Under the pieces are notes generated by a model. It saw nothing but the letters and a program-made list of their open reading frames with translations. It was not told the origin of the DNA and did no database searches. Below, one piece after another: positions 8,732-17,671 of a DNA stretch of 64,000 nt (the stretch's first letter is position 1; each line of letters begins with the position of its first letter). The stretch lies in assembly GCF_024622045.1 (NCBI RefSeq), contig NZ_JANKBP010000007.1. One strand, written 5' to 3'. The stretch is from Rodentibacter caecimuris. GTDB lineage: Bacteria; Pseudomonadota; Gammaproteobacteria; Enterobacterales; Pasteurellaceae. Made by a program: the position numbers and the translations under genes.

Positions 8732-9772
8732 CTACGAGAATATTATTTGTACTTTTGAAATGTCATTTTTGTTTCCTGCCGTTTTTAGTGCATCTTCGAA
8801 ATGCTTAAATGAAAATTTAGCGGAAAGTAGCGGTAATGGATTAACTTTACCGGTTGCCAGCCAATTGACTGCCGTATTAAATTCTTCAATAAAACGGAAT
8901 GAACCTTTCCAATTAATTTCCTTAGCAATCAATGTCATTAATGGAAAGTTAGGGAGGTTGCCCCCCATACCAATTTGTACAATTGTGCCTTTTGCTTTAG
9001 TCACTTCTAAACAACGCTCAATTGAAGAAGGATGACCTGAGGCTTCAAAAGACACATCAAATTCACCTTTGTGTTGCGCATATTCTGAAAAATCATCATT
9101 AGCATGAAGTACTTTCGTTGCCCCCATTTCTAAGGCTAAATTTAAGCAACGCTGACTAATATCTGTACAAATGATTTCTTGTGCACCTAATGCCTTTACT
9201 GAAGCGACAACTAAGCAACCGATTGGACCCACACCGGAAATAAATACACGTTTCCCTTTAAGATCTCCTCCTTGTTTGGCGGCATGAATAGCTACAGCAA
9301 GAGGTTCTGCAAAAACCATAGTTTCATCATCAACATCCTCCGGATAAGTAATACATTGAGAGTTATCAACAATTTTATATTGTGTAAATCCGCCATCTAC
9401 GTGAGGGTTATACATAGCGCTCCCGAAGAAACGCATGGTTTCACATTGATTAATTTCTCCCGATAAACAATATTTACAACTGTGGCATGGTTTACTTGGA
9501 TTTATTGCTACTTTTTGATTTATGTGTAAATTTGAGTCGTTTGTTTTTACGATTCTACCAATCACCTCATGTCCTAAAATCATGGGGTGTTTTACTGCAA
9601 AATTTCCAACTTTTCCGTGTTGATAATAATGTAAATCAGAGCCGCATATTCCTCCTCGAGCGATCTGGATAAGTGTTTGATGTTGATCGTTATCATCGTA
9701 TTGCACATTTTGTTCAATAATTTCTACATTTTCTGCACTTTTAACTACGCAGGATAAAGTTTTAATTTTCAT
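8732..9772 (-). CDS. idnD: L-idonate 5-dehydrogenase (zinc alcohol dehydrogenase family)
   Basis: A 346-residue medium-chain dehydrogenase. Catalytic zinc ligands sit in GGICGSDLHYY and in MILGHEVIG. The structural zinc loop is CHSCKYCLSGEINQC, and the Rossmann motif is GVGPIGC. It oxidises L-idonate to 5-ketogluconate. The start is placed at 9772 because AGGAGA precedes it at good spacing and the protein then begins MKIKTLSC. A 13-residue upstream extension would begin inside the operator region. A GntR-like operator lies about 20 bp upstream. Confidence 0.85.
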   Translation of the reverse strand: MKIKTLSCVVKSAENVEIIEQNVQYDDNDQHQTLIQIARGGICGSDLHYYQHGKVGNFAVKHPMILGHEVIGRIVKTNDSNLHINQKVAINPSKPCHSCKYCLSGEINQCETMRFFGSAMYNPHVDGGFTQYKIVDNSQCITYPEDVDDETMVFAEPLAVAIHAAKQGGDLKGKRVFISGVGPIGCLVVASVKALGAQEIICTDISQRCLNLALEMGATKVLHANDDFSEYAQHKGEFDVSFEASGHPSSIERCLEVTKAKGTIVQIGMGGNLPNFPLMTLIAKEINWKGSFRFIEEFNTAVNWLATGKVNPLPLLSAKFSFKHFEDALKTAGNKNDISKVQIIFS

Positions 9773-9791
9773 ATTTTCTCCTTTTACATAT

Positions 9792-9815
9792 AGATATGTT
9801 ACTGGTAACATATCT
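9792..9815. promoter_or_regulatory. GntR/IdnR-type operator in front of idnD
   Basis: A 24-bp palindrome with only the central step imperfect. Its core ATGTTACTGGTAACAT (9796-9811) differs at one base from the E. coli GntR consensus ATGTTACCGGTAACAT. It is a likely binding site for the LacI-family regulator at 10551-11546. Confidence 0.85.
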
Positions 9816-9849
9816 ACTTATCACACTTTGGTAAAGGTACTTTTTTCAG

Positions 9850-9871
9850 AAATGTGATCGACTTCAAAGAA
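9850..9871. promoter_or_regulatory. CRP-like site (idnD side)
   Basis: TGTGA-N6-TCAAA at 9853-9868 matches the CRP consensus with the first half site perfect and the second weaker. It lies between the two operators in the divergent region, nearer idnD. Confidence 0.55.
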
Positions 9872-9912
9872 ATTGTGATAATTGTCTGTAAATAAGTATG
9901 AAAATATAGAAT

Positions 9913-9934
9913 TTCTGTGATGTTTGTCACAAAA
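9913..9934. promoter_or_regulatory. CRP site upstream of gluconokinase
   Basis: Perfect TGTGA-N6-TCACA (9916-9931). A possible -10 hexamer TATGAT is at 9971-9976 with no good -35. The site centre would fall near -60, as for a class I CRP-activated promoter. The placement of the start site is inferred. Confidence 0.7.
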
Positions 9935-9938
9935 TAAA

Positions 9939-9954
9939 ATGTTACAAGTAACAA
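9939..9954. promoter_or_regulatory. Second GntR/IdnR-type operator, in front of gluconokinase
   Basis: ATGTTACAAGTAACAA has both half sites (GTTAC / GTAAC) of the upstream operator with a changed centre. Its centre is 143 bp from the centre of the 9792-9815 operator, which would suit DNA looping by a tetrameric LacI-family protein. Confidence 0.7.
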
Positions 9955-10002
9955 TTCATCAAAATTCTTATATGATTAAGAAAAATATTTGTGAGGTATG
10001 TT

Positions 10003-10518
10003 ATGAGTAAAGGAAAAAGTTTCATCCTTATGGGCGTTTCAAGTACCGGTAAAACTTCCGTTGGAACAGAAATTGCCCACCGTTTAGGGATTAAATTGAT
10101 TGATGGTGATGATCTTCATCCGCGTGCGAATATTATTAAAATGGGGAACGGGCAGCCGCTCGATGATCATGATCGTGCCCCTTGGCTTGAGCGCATTCGC
10201 GATGCCGCATTCAGCCTTGAACACAAAAGTGAGATTGGTATTATTGTTTGTTCGGCATTGAAGAAAACGTATCGGGATTTGATTCGTGAAGGTAACGAGG
10301 GAGTCAAATTTTTATTTCTGGAAGGATCATTTGATTTAGTGCTTGAGCGTATGAAGCAACGCAAAGGGCATTATATGAAAACGGAGATGTTAAAAAGCCA
10401 ATTCGATACCCTTGAAGTTCCGGGAGAAGATGAGCCGGATGTGATTCATATTGATATTGACGGTAGCTTTGAGGAAGTCGTACAACGTTGTATTGACGCA
10501 CTGAAACCGTTATTTTGA
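10003..10518 (+). CDS. Gluconokinase
   Basis: A 171-residue P-loop kinase of the GntK/IdnK family. The Walker A motif is GVSSTGKTS (about residues 11-19), followed by the family segment DGDDLHPRANIIKMGNG. It phosphorylates D-gluconate to 6-phosphogluconate, completing the pathway from idonate. The start is ATG 10003 with GAGG at 9993-9996; a GTG 12 bases earlier is in frame but overlaps that ribosome site. It is divergent from idnD and convergent with the regulator gene. IdnK and GntK cannot be distinguished here. Confidence 0.9.
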   Translation: MSKGKSFILMGVSSTGKTSVGTEIAHRLGIKLIDGDDLHPRANIIKMGNGQPLDDHDRAPWLERIRDAAFSLEHKSEIGIIVCSALKKTYRDLIREGNEGVKFLFLEGSFDLVLERMKQRKGHYMKTEMLKSQFDTLEVPGEDEPDVIHIDIDGSFEEVVQRCIDALKPLF

Positions 10519-10523
10519 CGATG

Positions 10524-10551
10524 AAAGTGCGGTTAAAATTGACCGCACTTT
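10524..10551. terminator. Inverted uptake-sequence pair acting as bidirectional terminator
   Basis: AAAGTGCGGT (10524-10533) and ACCGCACTTT (10542-10551) form a 10-bp stem between the convergent gluconokinase and LacI-type genes. T-runs flank both sides. Confidence 0.75.
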
Positions 10552-11546
10552 TACATACTCTCGCCAAGATGAATATGAAATCCAAGATCGATCATTTTTT
10601 CGGTGAGAGGTTCATTATTCAATCGGGCTAAGAGTTCTTGGGCTGCCGTTTTACCAATTTCCAAACGCGGTGTGATAACTGTTGCCAGTTGGGGGCTAAC
10701 GGAAAAGCCCACATCATGTCCGTGAAATCCGGCAATGGCAATTTGCGTAGGAATATTAATACCTAAGCGTTGGCATTCAAATAATGCGCCAATGGCTAAA
10801 TCGTCATTTGTACAAAAGATACCATTGGTTTCAGGGCGTTTTTCGAGAATTTGGCGAAGCTGTTTTCCGCCTAGGGTGAAAGACGAAGGTTCTTCGGTGA
10901 TTAAACTATAGGGTTCAAGCCCATATTTTTTCATCGCTTGTTCATAGCCCTGCATTTTTAGCTGGGTACGTTTATCCATTCGGGCGGTGAAATAGACGAC
11001 ATGGTTATGCCCGCGTTTAATCATGGTTTCCACCATGGCTTGTGCCGCAGCAACATTATCAAATCCAATCACTTGCTGAATACCGGGCTGTGTGCTGTCC
11101 ATAATTTCAATCACCGGAATATTTGCTACTTCAATCATTTTGAGGGTTCGCAAAGAATGGTAATTTTCCGACAAAATCAGCCCGTCCACATTATACGAAA
11201 GCAAACTTTCAATGCGTTCTTCTTCCTTTTTAACACTATAACCGTAATGTGCCAGCATAGTTTGGTAACCGGCTTGGTCGAGGACGAGCTCAATCCCTTT
11301 TAGTACATCGGCAAAAACATGGTTGGTTAGTGAAGGAAGCAGTACGCCAATGGCTTTACTCTTGGCATTTGAGAGAATTTCCGGGGCTCGGTTGGGAATA
11401 TAACCAAACTGCTCAATCGCCGCCGCAATTCGGGTTTGGGTTTCTTGTGCGACAGAATCGGGATTACGCAGATAACGGCTTACCGTCATTTTGGTGATAC
11501 CAAGGTGAGTCGCAATATCTTGTAAGGTGGGGCGTTTATGTTTCAT
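10551..11546 (-). CDS. LacI-family regulator of the idonate/gluconate genes
   Basis: A 331-residue repressor. The N-terminal LacI helix-turn-helix reads TLQDIATHLGITKMTVSRYL (residues 7-26). A periplasmic-binding-protein-like effector domain follows, with SKAIGVLLPSLTNHVFAD and GFDNVAAAQAMVETM. Length and motifs fit GntR/IdnR. Its likely targets are the two ATGTTAC...GTAACAT operators in the idnD/gluconokinase gap, with gluconate or 5-ketogluconate as effector. It converges on gluconokinase and probably has its own promoter upstream of 11546. Confidence 0.88.
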   Translation of the reverse strand: MKHKRPTLQDIATHLGITKMTVSRYLRNPDSVAQETQTRIAAAIEQFGYIPNRAPEILSNAKSKAIGVLLPSLTNHVFADVLKGIELVLDQAGYQTMLAHYGYSVKKEEERIESLLSYNVDGLILSENYHSLRTLKMIEVANIPVIEIMDSTQPGIQQVIGFDNVAAAQAMVETMIKRGHNHVVYFTARMDKRTQLKMQGYEQAMKKYGLEPYSLITEEPSSFTLGGKQLRQILEKRPETNGIFCTNDDLAIGALFECQRLGINIPTQIAIAGFHGHDVGFSVSPQLATVITPRLEIGKTAAQELLARLNNEPLTEKMIDLGFHIHLGESM

Positions 11547-11665
11547 TAAAAGTCAGATTGAATAATGTATTGCGAAAGTATAGCAAAAACATTTGATTTT
11601 TTGACCGCACTTTTGTGTGAAAAAAGGTATAATTTGCCATCAATTTATTATGAGGAAAGGCTATA

Positions 11666-12706
11666 GTGGACGAAATTCGTTTAACACAATACAGTCACGG
11701 TGCCGGTTGAGGCTGTAAAATTTCGCCTAAGGTGTTAGGGACAATTTTACAAACGCAACTTGAACATTTTGTCGATCCGCATTTATTGGTCGGCAATGAT
11801 ACGGCAGATGATGCGGCGGTGTATGATTTGGGAAATGGTACTGCGATTATCAGTACCACAGATTTCTTTATGCCTATTGTGGATGATGCCTTTGATTTTG
11901 GTCGTATTGCGGCAACCAATGCCATTAGTGATATTTTTGCTATGGGCGGTAAGCCAATTATGGCGATTGCGATTTTAGGTTTCCCAATAAATAAGCTACC
12001 GGCAGAAGTTGCGCAAAAAATTGTGGAGGGGGGGCGATTTGCCTGTCATCAAGCCGGTATCTCTCTTGCCGGCGGCCATTCTATTGATGCGTCGGAACCT
12101 ATTTTTGGTTTGGCGGTAACCGGCGTGATTAGTACTGAAAAAGTGAAACGAAATGCTTCGGCTCAAGCCGGCTGTAAACTGTATTTAACTAAACCTTTGG
12201 GGATTGGGGTACTGACTACGGCGGAGAAAAAAGGCAAGTTAAAACCCGAACATCAAGGTTTGGCAACTGCCGCAATGTGCCAAATGAATATTATCGGTAG
12301 CCAATTTTCCGAAGTGGACGGTGTAACCGCAATGACGGATGTAACGGGTTTTGGTTTACTTGGGCATCTACTTGAAATTTGTGAAGGCTCAAATCTAAAT
12401 GCCGAGCTGTTTTTCGATAAAATTCCTACTCTTGAGGGCGTATCGGAATATATCTCGGAAGGTTGTGTACCGGGTGGTACGACACGTAATTATGACAGTT
12501 ATGGGCATAAAATAGCTAGATTAACGGATTACCAAAAAGCCGTATTATGTGATCCGCAAACTTCCGGTGGGTTGTTAGTTGCAGTGAAACCGGAAAGTGA
12601 AAAAGAAATATTGGCGATTGCACAACACGCCGGTATTGAAGTTTATGAAGTGGGCGTATTGAAATCAAGAGAAGCGGAAAGCCCAATCTTTGTCGAAGTG
12701 GATTAA
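11666..12706 (+). CDS. selD: Selenophosphate synthase, selenocysteine-containing
   Basis: A 346-residue protein read from GTG 11666 (AGGAAAGG at 11653-11660) through an in-frame TGA at 11708-11710. The N-terminus reads VDEIRLTQYSHGAG-Sec-GCKISPK, so Sec is residue 15 where many homologues have catalytic Cys. An in-frame stop at 11651 excludes earlier starts. A start at 11732 would drop the active site. SelD makes selenophosphate from selenide and ATP for tRNA-Sec charging. The ATP-binding and Mg ligands follow (GNDTADDAAVYDL, TTDFFMPIVDD, ATNAISD). Selenoprotein SelD is known in H. influenzae. Confidence 0.95.
11711..11751 (+). promoter_or_regulatory. SECIS element of selD
   Basis: Directly after the UGA, TGTAAAATT (11714-11722) pairs perfectly with AATTTTACA (11743-11751). 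The upper stem CCTAA (11726-11730) / TTAGG (11735-11739) closes a GGTG apical loop. The upper stem begins 16 nt after the UGA, the spacing expected for a bacterial SECIS recognised by SelB. Confidence 0.88.
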
Positions 12707-12707
12707 A

Positions 12708-12735
12708 AAAAGCGTGGTATTCATTCCACGCTTTT
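12708..12735. terminator. Bidirectional terminator between selD and hemH
   Basis: AAAAGCGTGG (12708-12717) pairs with CCACGCTTTT (12726-12735). It sits in a 31-bp gap between convergent genes and carries A/T runs on both sides. Confidence 0.85.
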
Positions 12736-12737
12736 CG

Positions 12738-13706
12738 TTAGATTCGTTGTAAAATCAAATTCCCCATCATTGCAATATGTGCCGGTTCGGCATTGAGAGA
12801 CGGAATATATTGATAAGATTGCCCGCCGTGATTGAGAAAGTTTGCACGATTTTCTTCATCAATTTCTTCAATGGTTTCTAAGCAGTCCGCAGAAAAATTA
12901 GGGCAGACGACCGCAACTTTTTGAATGCCTTGCATACTGGCGGATTCCAAGAATTTATCGGTGTAGGGCTGTAACCATTCTTCACGTCCAAAGTGAGATT
13001 GAAAGCTCATATTCCATTGATTTTCCGTTAAACCGAGTTTATCCGCCACGGCAATGGTTGTTTCCTTACAATGTTGTCGATAGTAATCGCCCATATTTTC
13101 GTAACGTAGCGGAATACCGTGATACGAAAATAATAAAAACTCGTCAGGTTTTAACCGCACTTTAATGGATTCAACTAACGCATTGATGTAGTTTTCATCT
13201 AAATGATAAGAGTGAATAAATTCAAAAGGAACAATATTTCGCGTGTTCTTTAATGCTCTCGCGAAAGCATCAAATAGTGCGCCGGTTGTGGTACTGGAAT
13301 ACTGTGGATAAAGCGGCAACACAATAATTTTTTCCAGCTGATTTTCAAGTAATTTATCAACCGCACTTTGCATAGAAGGATTGCCGTATGTCATAGCAAT
13401 TTCTACCTGTATATCCATATCTTGGGCATCAAAATAGGCTTGTAAGGCTTTTTGCTGTTGTTTTGTAATAGCCAGCAACGGTGACCCCTGTTCTGTCCAA
13501 ATCGCTTGATAATTTTTAGCAATGCGTTTGGAACGTAAAGGAAGAATTACGGTTTTAAGTAAAGGTAACCATTTCCAAGAGGGTAAATCGACCACGCGCG
13601 GATCGCTTAAAAATTCCCATAAATAACGGGAGATTGCCGAAGGAGTGGGTTGGGCCGGTGTTCCTAGATTAGCTAAAATAACACCGATTTTTTTTGTTTT
13701 TGTCAT
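12738..13706 (-). CDS. hemH: Ferrochelatase
   Basis: A 322-residue protein with the ferrochelatase start IGVILANLGTP, the conserved segment PLYPQYSSTTTGA and LLFSYHGIP bearing the metal-site histidine. It inserts Fe2+ into protoporphyrin IX, the last step of haem synthesis. The start at 13706 is chosen because its ATG overlaps the TGA of the upstream thioesterase gene (ATGA), implying translational coupling. A 13-residue upstream extension is not typical of the family. Confidence 0.95.
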   Translation of the reverse strand: MTKTKKIGVILANLGTPAQPTPSAISRYLWEFLSDPRVVDLPSWKWLPLLKTVILPLRSKRIAKNYQAIWTEQGSPLLAITKQQQKALQAYFDAQDMDIQVEIAMTYGNPSMQSAVDKLLENQLEKIIVLPLYPQYSSTTTGALFDAFARALKNTRNIVPFEFIHSYHLDENYINALVESIKVRLKPDEFLLFSYHGIPLRYENMGDYYRQHCKETTIAVADKLGLTENQWNMSFQSHFGREEWLQPYTDKFLESASMQGIQKVAVVCPNFSADCLETIEEIDEENRANFLNHGGQSYQYIPSLNAEPAHIAMMGNLILQRI

Positions 13707-14119
13707 AAATCTATAATAGAAAGGGTTAATCGTGAAACGTGGCAAAGTTTATCCTGATCGTTGCGGATGTCAATTTGCCAAACATGGATATTTTTACTTA
13801 AATTGATAGGCGTAGCCTTTGCTGTCACTTTACCTTGGCGTACCGGACGAAGGTGGTTTGAGCTAATATCCAGTCCCACAGCGGCTTTACCTTCCTCAAT
13901 ACAAAGTAATCCGGCAAGTGAGCCGACCGTTTCTGCCAGCGCAACAGAAATCCCCCCGTGTAATAGACCAAAAGGTTGTGTTGTGCGGTGATCCACCGGC
14001 ATTGTCGCCTCAAGCCAATTCTCACCAAAAGCAGAAATTTCAATCCCAAGATGTTCAACGGCACAGTTTTTACCCATTTCGTTGAGTTGTGAAAGCGTAA
14101 ATGGTTTTTTCCAGATCAT
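13703..14119 (-). CDS. Hotdog-fold acyl-CoA thioesterase (YdiI/MenI-like)
   Basis: A 138-residue single hotdog domain. The conserved FGLLHGGISVALAETVGSL (about residues 50-68) includes the catalytic-region HGG and Glu. YdiI/MenI homologues hydrolyse 1,4-dihydroxy-2-naphthoyl-CoA in menaquinone synthesis and other aryl/acyl-CoAs; the physiological substrate here is not shown by the sequence. It is coupled to hemH by ATGA overlap. The same pair occurs next to ferrochelatase in H. influenzae. Confidence 0.85.
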   Translation of the reverse strand: MIWKKPFTLSQLNEMGKNCAVEHLGIEISAFGENWLEATMPVDHRTTQPFGLLHGGISVALAETVGSLAGLLCIEEGKAAVGLDISSNHLRPVRQGKVTAKATPINLSKNIHVWQIDIRNDQDKLCHVSRLTLSIIDL

Positions 14120-14135
14120 TTATTGTCCTTAATGT

Positions 14136-14162
14136 AAAATCCCTCTTGTCATAAAGAGGGAT
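14136..14162 (-). terminator. Terminator of the ydiJ-like gene
   Basis: On the minus strand CCCTCTT...AAGAGGG (14141-14160) forms a 7-bp stem followed by ATTTTA. It lies between the stop of the 1030-residue dehydrogenase and the thioesterase start. Confidence 0.6.
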
Positions 14163-14174
14163 AAGAAATTGAAA

Positions 14175-17100
14175 CTATTTTTGCCCGCTTAATACTTCCA
14201 ACAATGCTTGTATCGGATGTTTTAAGGTAACATTTTCATAGCGTTTTACCTGGCTGCGGCAGGAGTAACCGGTTGCTAAGCAAAAGTGCGGATCTTTTCC
14301 GTGGAGTTTTTTGCCCCATGAAATATCGTAAATTTCACGGCTCATGGTTTGGTTTTGCACTTCATGTCCGAACACGCCTGCCATACCGCAGCAGCCCACT
14401 TTTTCTACCGTTAATGGTTGCCCGAATTTTTCAAAAATTTGTTGCCATTCTTTTGGGCTGTTCGGCATAAATGTGGCTTCCGTACAATGGGGAAAGAAAT
14501 GCCAGTGGAAAGTGCGGTTAGAAATCGGTGCATTTTCCAATCGGGAATTTAAATTGGCAGAATGAAGTTGTATTTTTAACCATTCGTGAGCAGTAAGCAC
14601 ATGAAAATCACCACGTTTTTCCTGTAATGCTTCTTTATATTCATCACGGTAGGAAAGCACAATAGCCGGCTCGACCCCCACCAGTGGTACCCCCAATTTG
14701 GCTACACGGTTAAGCAATTCTGCCTGATTTTTGGCAGTTTTGGCAAAACGGCTTAAGAAGCCTTTTACATGTAGTGCTTTGCCGTTTGGTTTGAAGGGCA
14801 GAATGATCGGTTTAAAGCCTAATTTTTGTGTGAGAGCCACAAAATCCCGCACGACTTTGGCATCGTAATAAGAGGTGTAAGGATCTTGCACAATGAATAA
14901 CATTTTTTCTTTTTCTATTGTGCTTAAACGCTCTAATTCTTCTAACGATTTGCCATGATAGCCAATTTCTACGAGCTGTTGTTGTAAATTCGGTGTAGAA
15001 AGTAGCGGCAAATCCCTCATGCCGATAACTTTCTCCGCTAATCGTTGGGTTGTCTTTAATTTTGTAAAATAATTGAAGAATTTAGTCTGTTTTGCCATAT
15101 AAGGCGCGGCAAATTCTAAATTTGCTACAAGATGATCTTTTACGGGGCGTAAATAGCGACTGTGGTAAAAATGGAAAAATTTTGCACGAAAACTTGGTAC
15201 GTCAATTTTTATCGGACATTGGCTGGCACAGGCTTTACAGGCGAGACAGGTATCCATCGCCGCTTTTACTTCGTGGGAAAAATCATAATCTCCCCGCCAT
15301 TTTTGTATGCTATGGCGCAGACGGGCTACAAGTGCGGTCAGTTTTGTTTCGGTTTTTTTGAAATCTAACTTATCCGGTGTGATATTTTCATTGGCGAGTA
15401 AGCGGAGCCATTCGCGTACCATAGCGGCACGGCCTTTTGGGGAAAAAACACGATTTTTGCTCACTTTCATGGAAGGACACATGATGCTGTGTTCATCAAA
15501 ATTAAAGCATAACCCATTGCCGTTGCAGTTCATTGCCCCTTTAAATTCATCGCGTATTTGAATCGGGATTTGACGATCATAGTCGGCGCGCATAGGGGAT
15601 AAAATGGCATAAAGTTCATCTTCAGAACCTAAAGGCGTGCAGATTTTACCGGGGTTTAGGCGATTATGGGGATCAAAGAGGGATTTTATATAGCGGAGTT
15701 CATTCCAGAGTTCCGGCGTGAAGAATTTTTCACCATAATGTGAACGTACGCCTTTGCCGTGTTCACCCCACAATAAACCGCCGTATTTAACGGTGAGTTC
15801 TGCCACTTCATCAGAAATTCCTTTGAAAAGTTTGACTTGTGCTTTATCGCATAAATCTAATGCCGGGCGAACGTGTAATACACCCGCATCCACATGACCG
15901 AACATACCATATTGTAGGTTATGACTGTCTAATAGGGCTCGAAATTCCGTGATGTAATCGGCAAGATGTTCCGGGGGGACACAGGTATCTTCCACAAAAG
16001 GAATCGGTTTTGCACTGCCTTTAGCATTGCCAAGCAAACCGACCGCTTTTTTACGCATTGCATAAATACGTTCAATGGACGGTAAGTCGGTACAGACTTG
16101 ATAGCCGATAATATGATCTTTTTGCTCGGCTATTTTTTCATCTAATGCTTGGCAAAGTGCGGTCACTTGGCGATGAATTTTTTCTTTATTATTACCGGCG
16201 TATTCCACGATATTTAAGCCAAGAATCGGGTTATTTTCTTCTTCCGTTAAAAGTTCGCTTACCGAGTGCCAAATAATGTCTTGTTTGGCAAGATTCAGTA
16301 CGTTGGAATCCACCGTTTCGACAGAAAGGGCATTCGCTTTCACCATAAAAGGCGCATTGCGTAACGCAGCATCGAAAGAACTATACTTTATATTAATAAG
16401 GATACGATATTGTGGAATCGGTAATAAATTAAGTTTTGCTTCGCAAATAAAGGCAAGAGAGCCTTCGGAACCGGTAAGCAAGCGGGTGAGATTAAATTCG
16501 GTTTCATCGTCGCTAAAGACATTTTTTAAATCATAACCGGTCAAAAAACGATTAAGTTGTGGTAAATCCTTTACAATACTATTGCGTTTTTCTTTACAAC
16601 GTTGTGCGATAGTTTGGTGAAGTGTTTTGGCCGTTTCATTTAAACCAAGAGTGTCAATATGATCGAAAACTGCCTGGGATTTGACCGCACTTGTATCAAG
16701 AATTTCTCCATTTATTAAGACGCTACGTAGTGCTAGTACGTGAGTGGATGTTTTTCCGTATTGCAGTGAACCTTGTCCGGAAGCGTCGGTATTAATCATT
16801 CCGCCCAAGGTCGCACGGTTGCTGGTGGAAAGTTCGGGAGCAAAAAATAAGCCGTACGGTTTTAAAAATTGATTAAGTTGATCTTTTACTACGCCTGCTT
16901 GTACCCGAACCCAGCGTTCTTCGACATTTAGCTCCAAAATAGCGGTCATGTAACGGGACATATCTACAATAATATTGTGATTGAGTGCTTGCCCGTTAGT
17001 GCCTGTTCCACCGCCTCGGGGGGTAAAAGTGAGCGATTGAAAGTCGGGGAGATTCGCCAATTTTGTGATACGTACGACATCCGCCACTGTTTTTGGGAAC

Positions 17101-17267
17101 AATATAGCTTGAGGCAGATACTGATAGACACTGTTATCCGTAGCAAGGCTTAGTCTATCGGCATAATCTGTCGCAATATCCCCTTCAAAATGTTGTTTTT
17201 TTAGCTCTACAAGGTAACGTTGAACGCTTTTATCAAGTTGTGGCGTGTTGGAAAGACGAGGTAGCAT
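14175..17267 (-). CDS. ydiJ: FAD/4Fe-4S 2-hydroxyacid dehydrogenase, YdiJ family
   Basis: A 1030-residue fusion. It contains an N-terminal PCMH-type FAD-binding domain (TFTPRGGGTGTNGQALNHN, about residues 80-98) and a FAD-oxidase C domain. A ferredoxin-like segment CLACKACASQCPIKID lies near residue 665, and C-terminal cysteine-rich redox segments include EKVGCCGMAG. E. coli YdiJ has the same layout and oxidises D-2-hydroxyglutarate; D-lactate has also been proposed for this group. It is a membrane-associated respiratory dehydrogenase. Length and order match E. coli YdiJ and the H. influenzae gene next to ompP5. Confidence 0.88.
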   Translation of the reverse strand: MLPRLSNTPQLDKSVQRYLVELKKQHFEGDIATDYADRLSLATDNSVYQYLPQAILFPKTVADVVRITKLANLPDFQSLTFTPRGGGTGTNGQALNHNIIVDMSRYMTAILELNVEERWVRVQAGVVKDQLNQFLKPYGLFFAPELSTSNRATLGGMINTDASGQGSLQYGKTSTHVLALRSVLINGEILDTSAVKSQAVFDHIDTLGLNETAKTLHQTIAQRCKEKRNSIVKDLPQLNRFLTGYDLKNVFSDDETEFNLTRLLTGSEGSLAFICEAKLNLLPIPQYRILINIKYSSFDAALRNAPFMVKANALSVETVDSNVLNLAKQDIIWHSVSELLTEEENNPILGLNIVEYAGNNKEKIHRQVTALCQALDEKIAEQKDHIIGYQVCTDLPSIERIYAMRKKAVGLLGNAKGSAKPIPFVEDTCVPPEHLADYITEFRALLDSHNLQYGMFGHVDAGVLHVRPALDLCDKAQVKLFKGISDEVAELTVKYGGLLWGEHGKGVRSHYGEKFFTPELWNELRYIKSLFDPHNRLNPGKICTPLGSEDELYAILSPMRADYDRQIPIQIRDEFKGAMNCNGNGLCFNFDEHSIMCPSMKVSKNRVFSPKGRAAMVREWLRLLANENITPDKLDFKKTETKLTALVARLRHSIQKWRGDYDFSHEVKAAMDTCLACKACASQCPIKIDVPSFRAKFFHFYHSRYLRPVKDHLVANLEFAAPYMAKQTKFFNYFTKLKTTQRLAEKVIGMRDLPLLSTPNLQQQLVEIGYHGKSLEELERLSTIEKEKMLFIVQDPYTSYYDAKVVRDFVALTQKLGFKPIILPFKPNGKALHVKGFLSRFAKTAKNQAELLNRVAKLGVPLVGVEPAIVLSYRDEYKEALQEKRGDFHVLTAHEWLKIQLHSANLNSRLENAPISNRTFHWHFFPHCTEATFMPNSPKEWQQIFEKFGQPLTVEKVGCCGMAGVFGHEVQNQTMSREIYDISWGKKLHGKDPHFCLATGYSCRSQVKRYENVTLKHPIQALLEVLSGQK

Positions 17268-17457
17268 AGTATCATTCGTAAAATAGGAAAAAAGAATAGA
17301 GCGATGATATATGATGTAAAAAAGAATGTCGATTTTTACAGCAGGAACCTAGTATAAAAAGGGGAAAAGCAAGGGAAAATAGACTAGATTATTACTGAAC
17401 AAGAATTCATTTATTGCATTGATTGTTTAATAAATAAACAAAAATGACAAAAAAAGT

Positions 17458-17485
17458 TTGATCTTTGAGTTTTTTATAGGATAAT
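17458..17485 (+). promoter_or_regulatory. Probable ompA promoter and long leader
   Basis: TTGATC (17458-17463) and GATAAT (17480-17485) are 16 bp apart. This predicts a leader of about 180 nt before ompA. The leader contains a stem TTCCTTTG (17503-17510) / CAAAGGAA (17517-17524), reminiscent of stabilising 5' hairpins in ompA mRNAs. The rest of the 404-bp gap 17268-17671 shows no gene. Confidence 0.5.
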
Positions 17486-17671
17486 AATCCTACTTTTGAA
17501 CGTTCCTTTGGCGATACAAAGGAATTGAATTTGTCAAAAGGATAGATATAGGGCAAATTCAAAACCCTAGTTAAGCAAATGTTTAGAGTGTTACTTATTT
17601 TATAAAGTTCACGATAGACGAGGAAACTTTTCTTATTTTTATCAATCGATGACTAAATAGAGGACATCAAA

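Noticed and set aside
9874..9889. Third CRP-like half site TGTGATAATTGTCTGT
   Set aside because: Second half (TCTGT) matches poorly compared with the other two sites.
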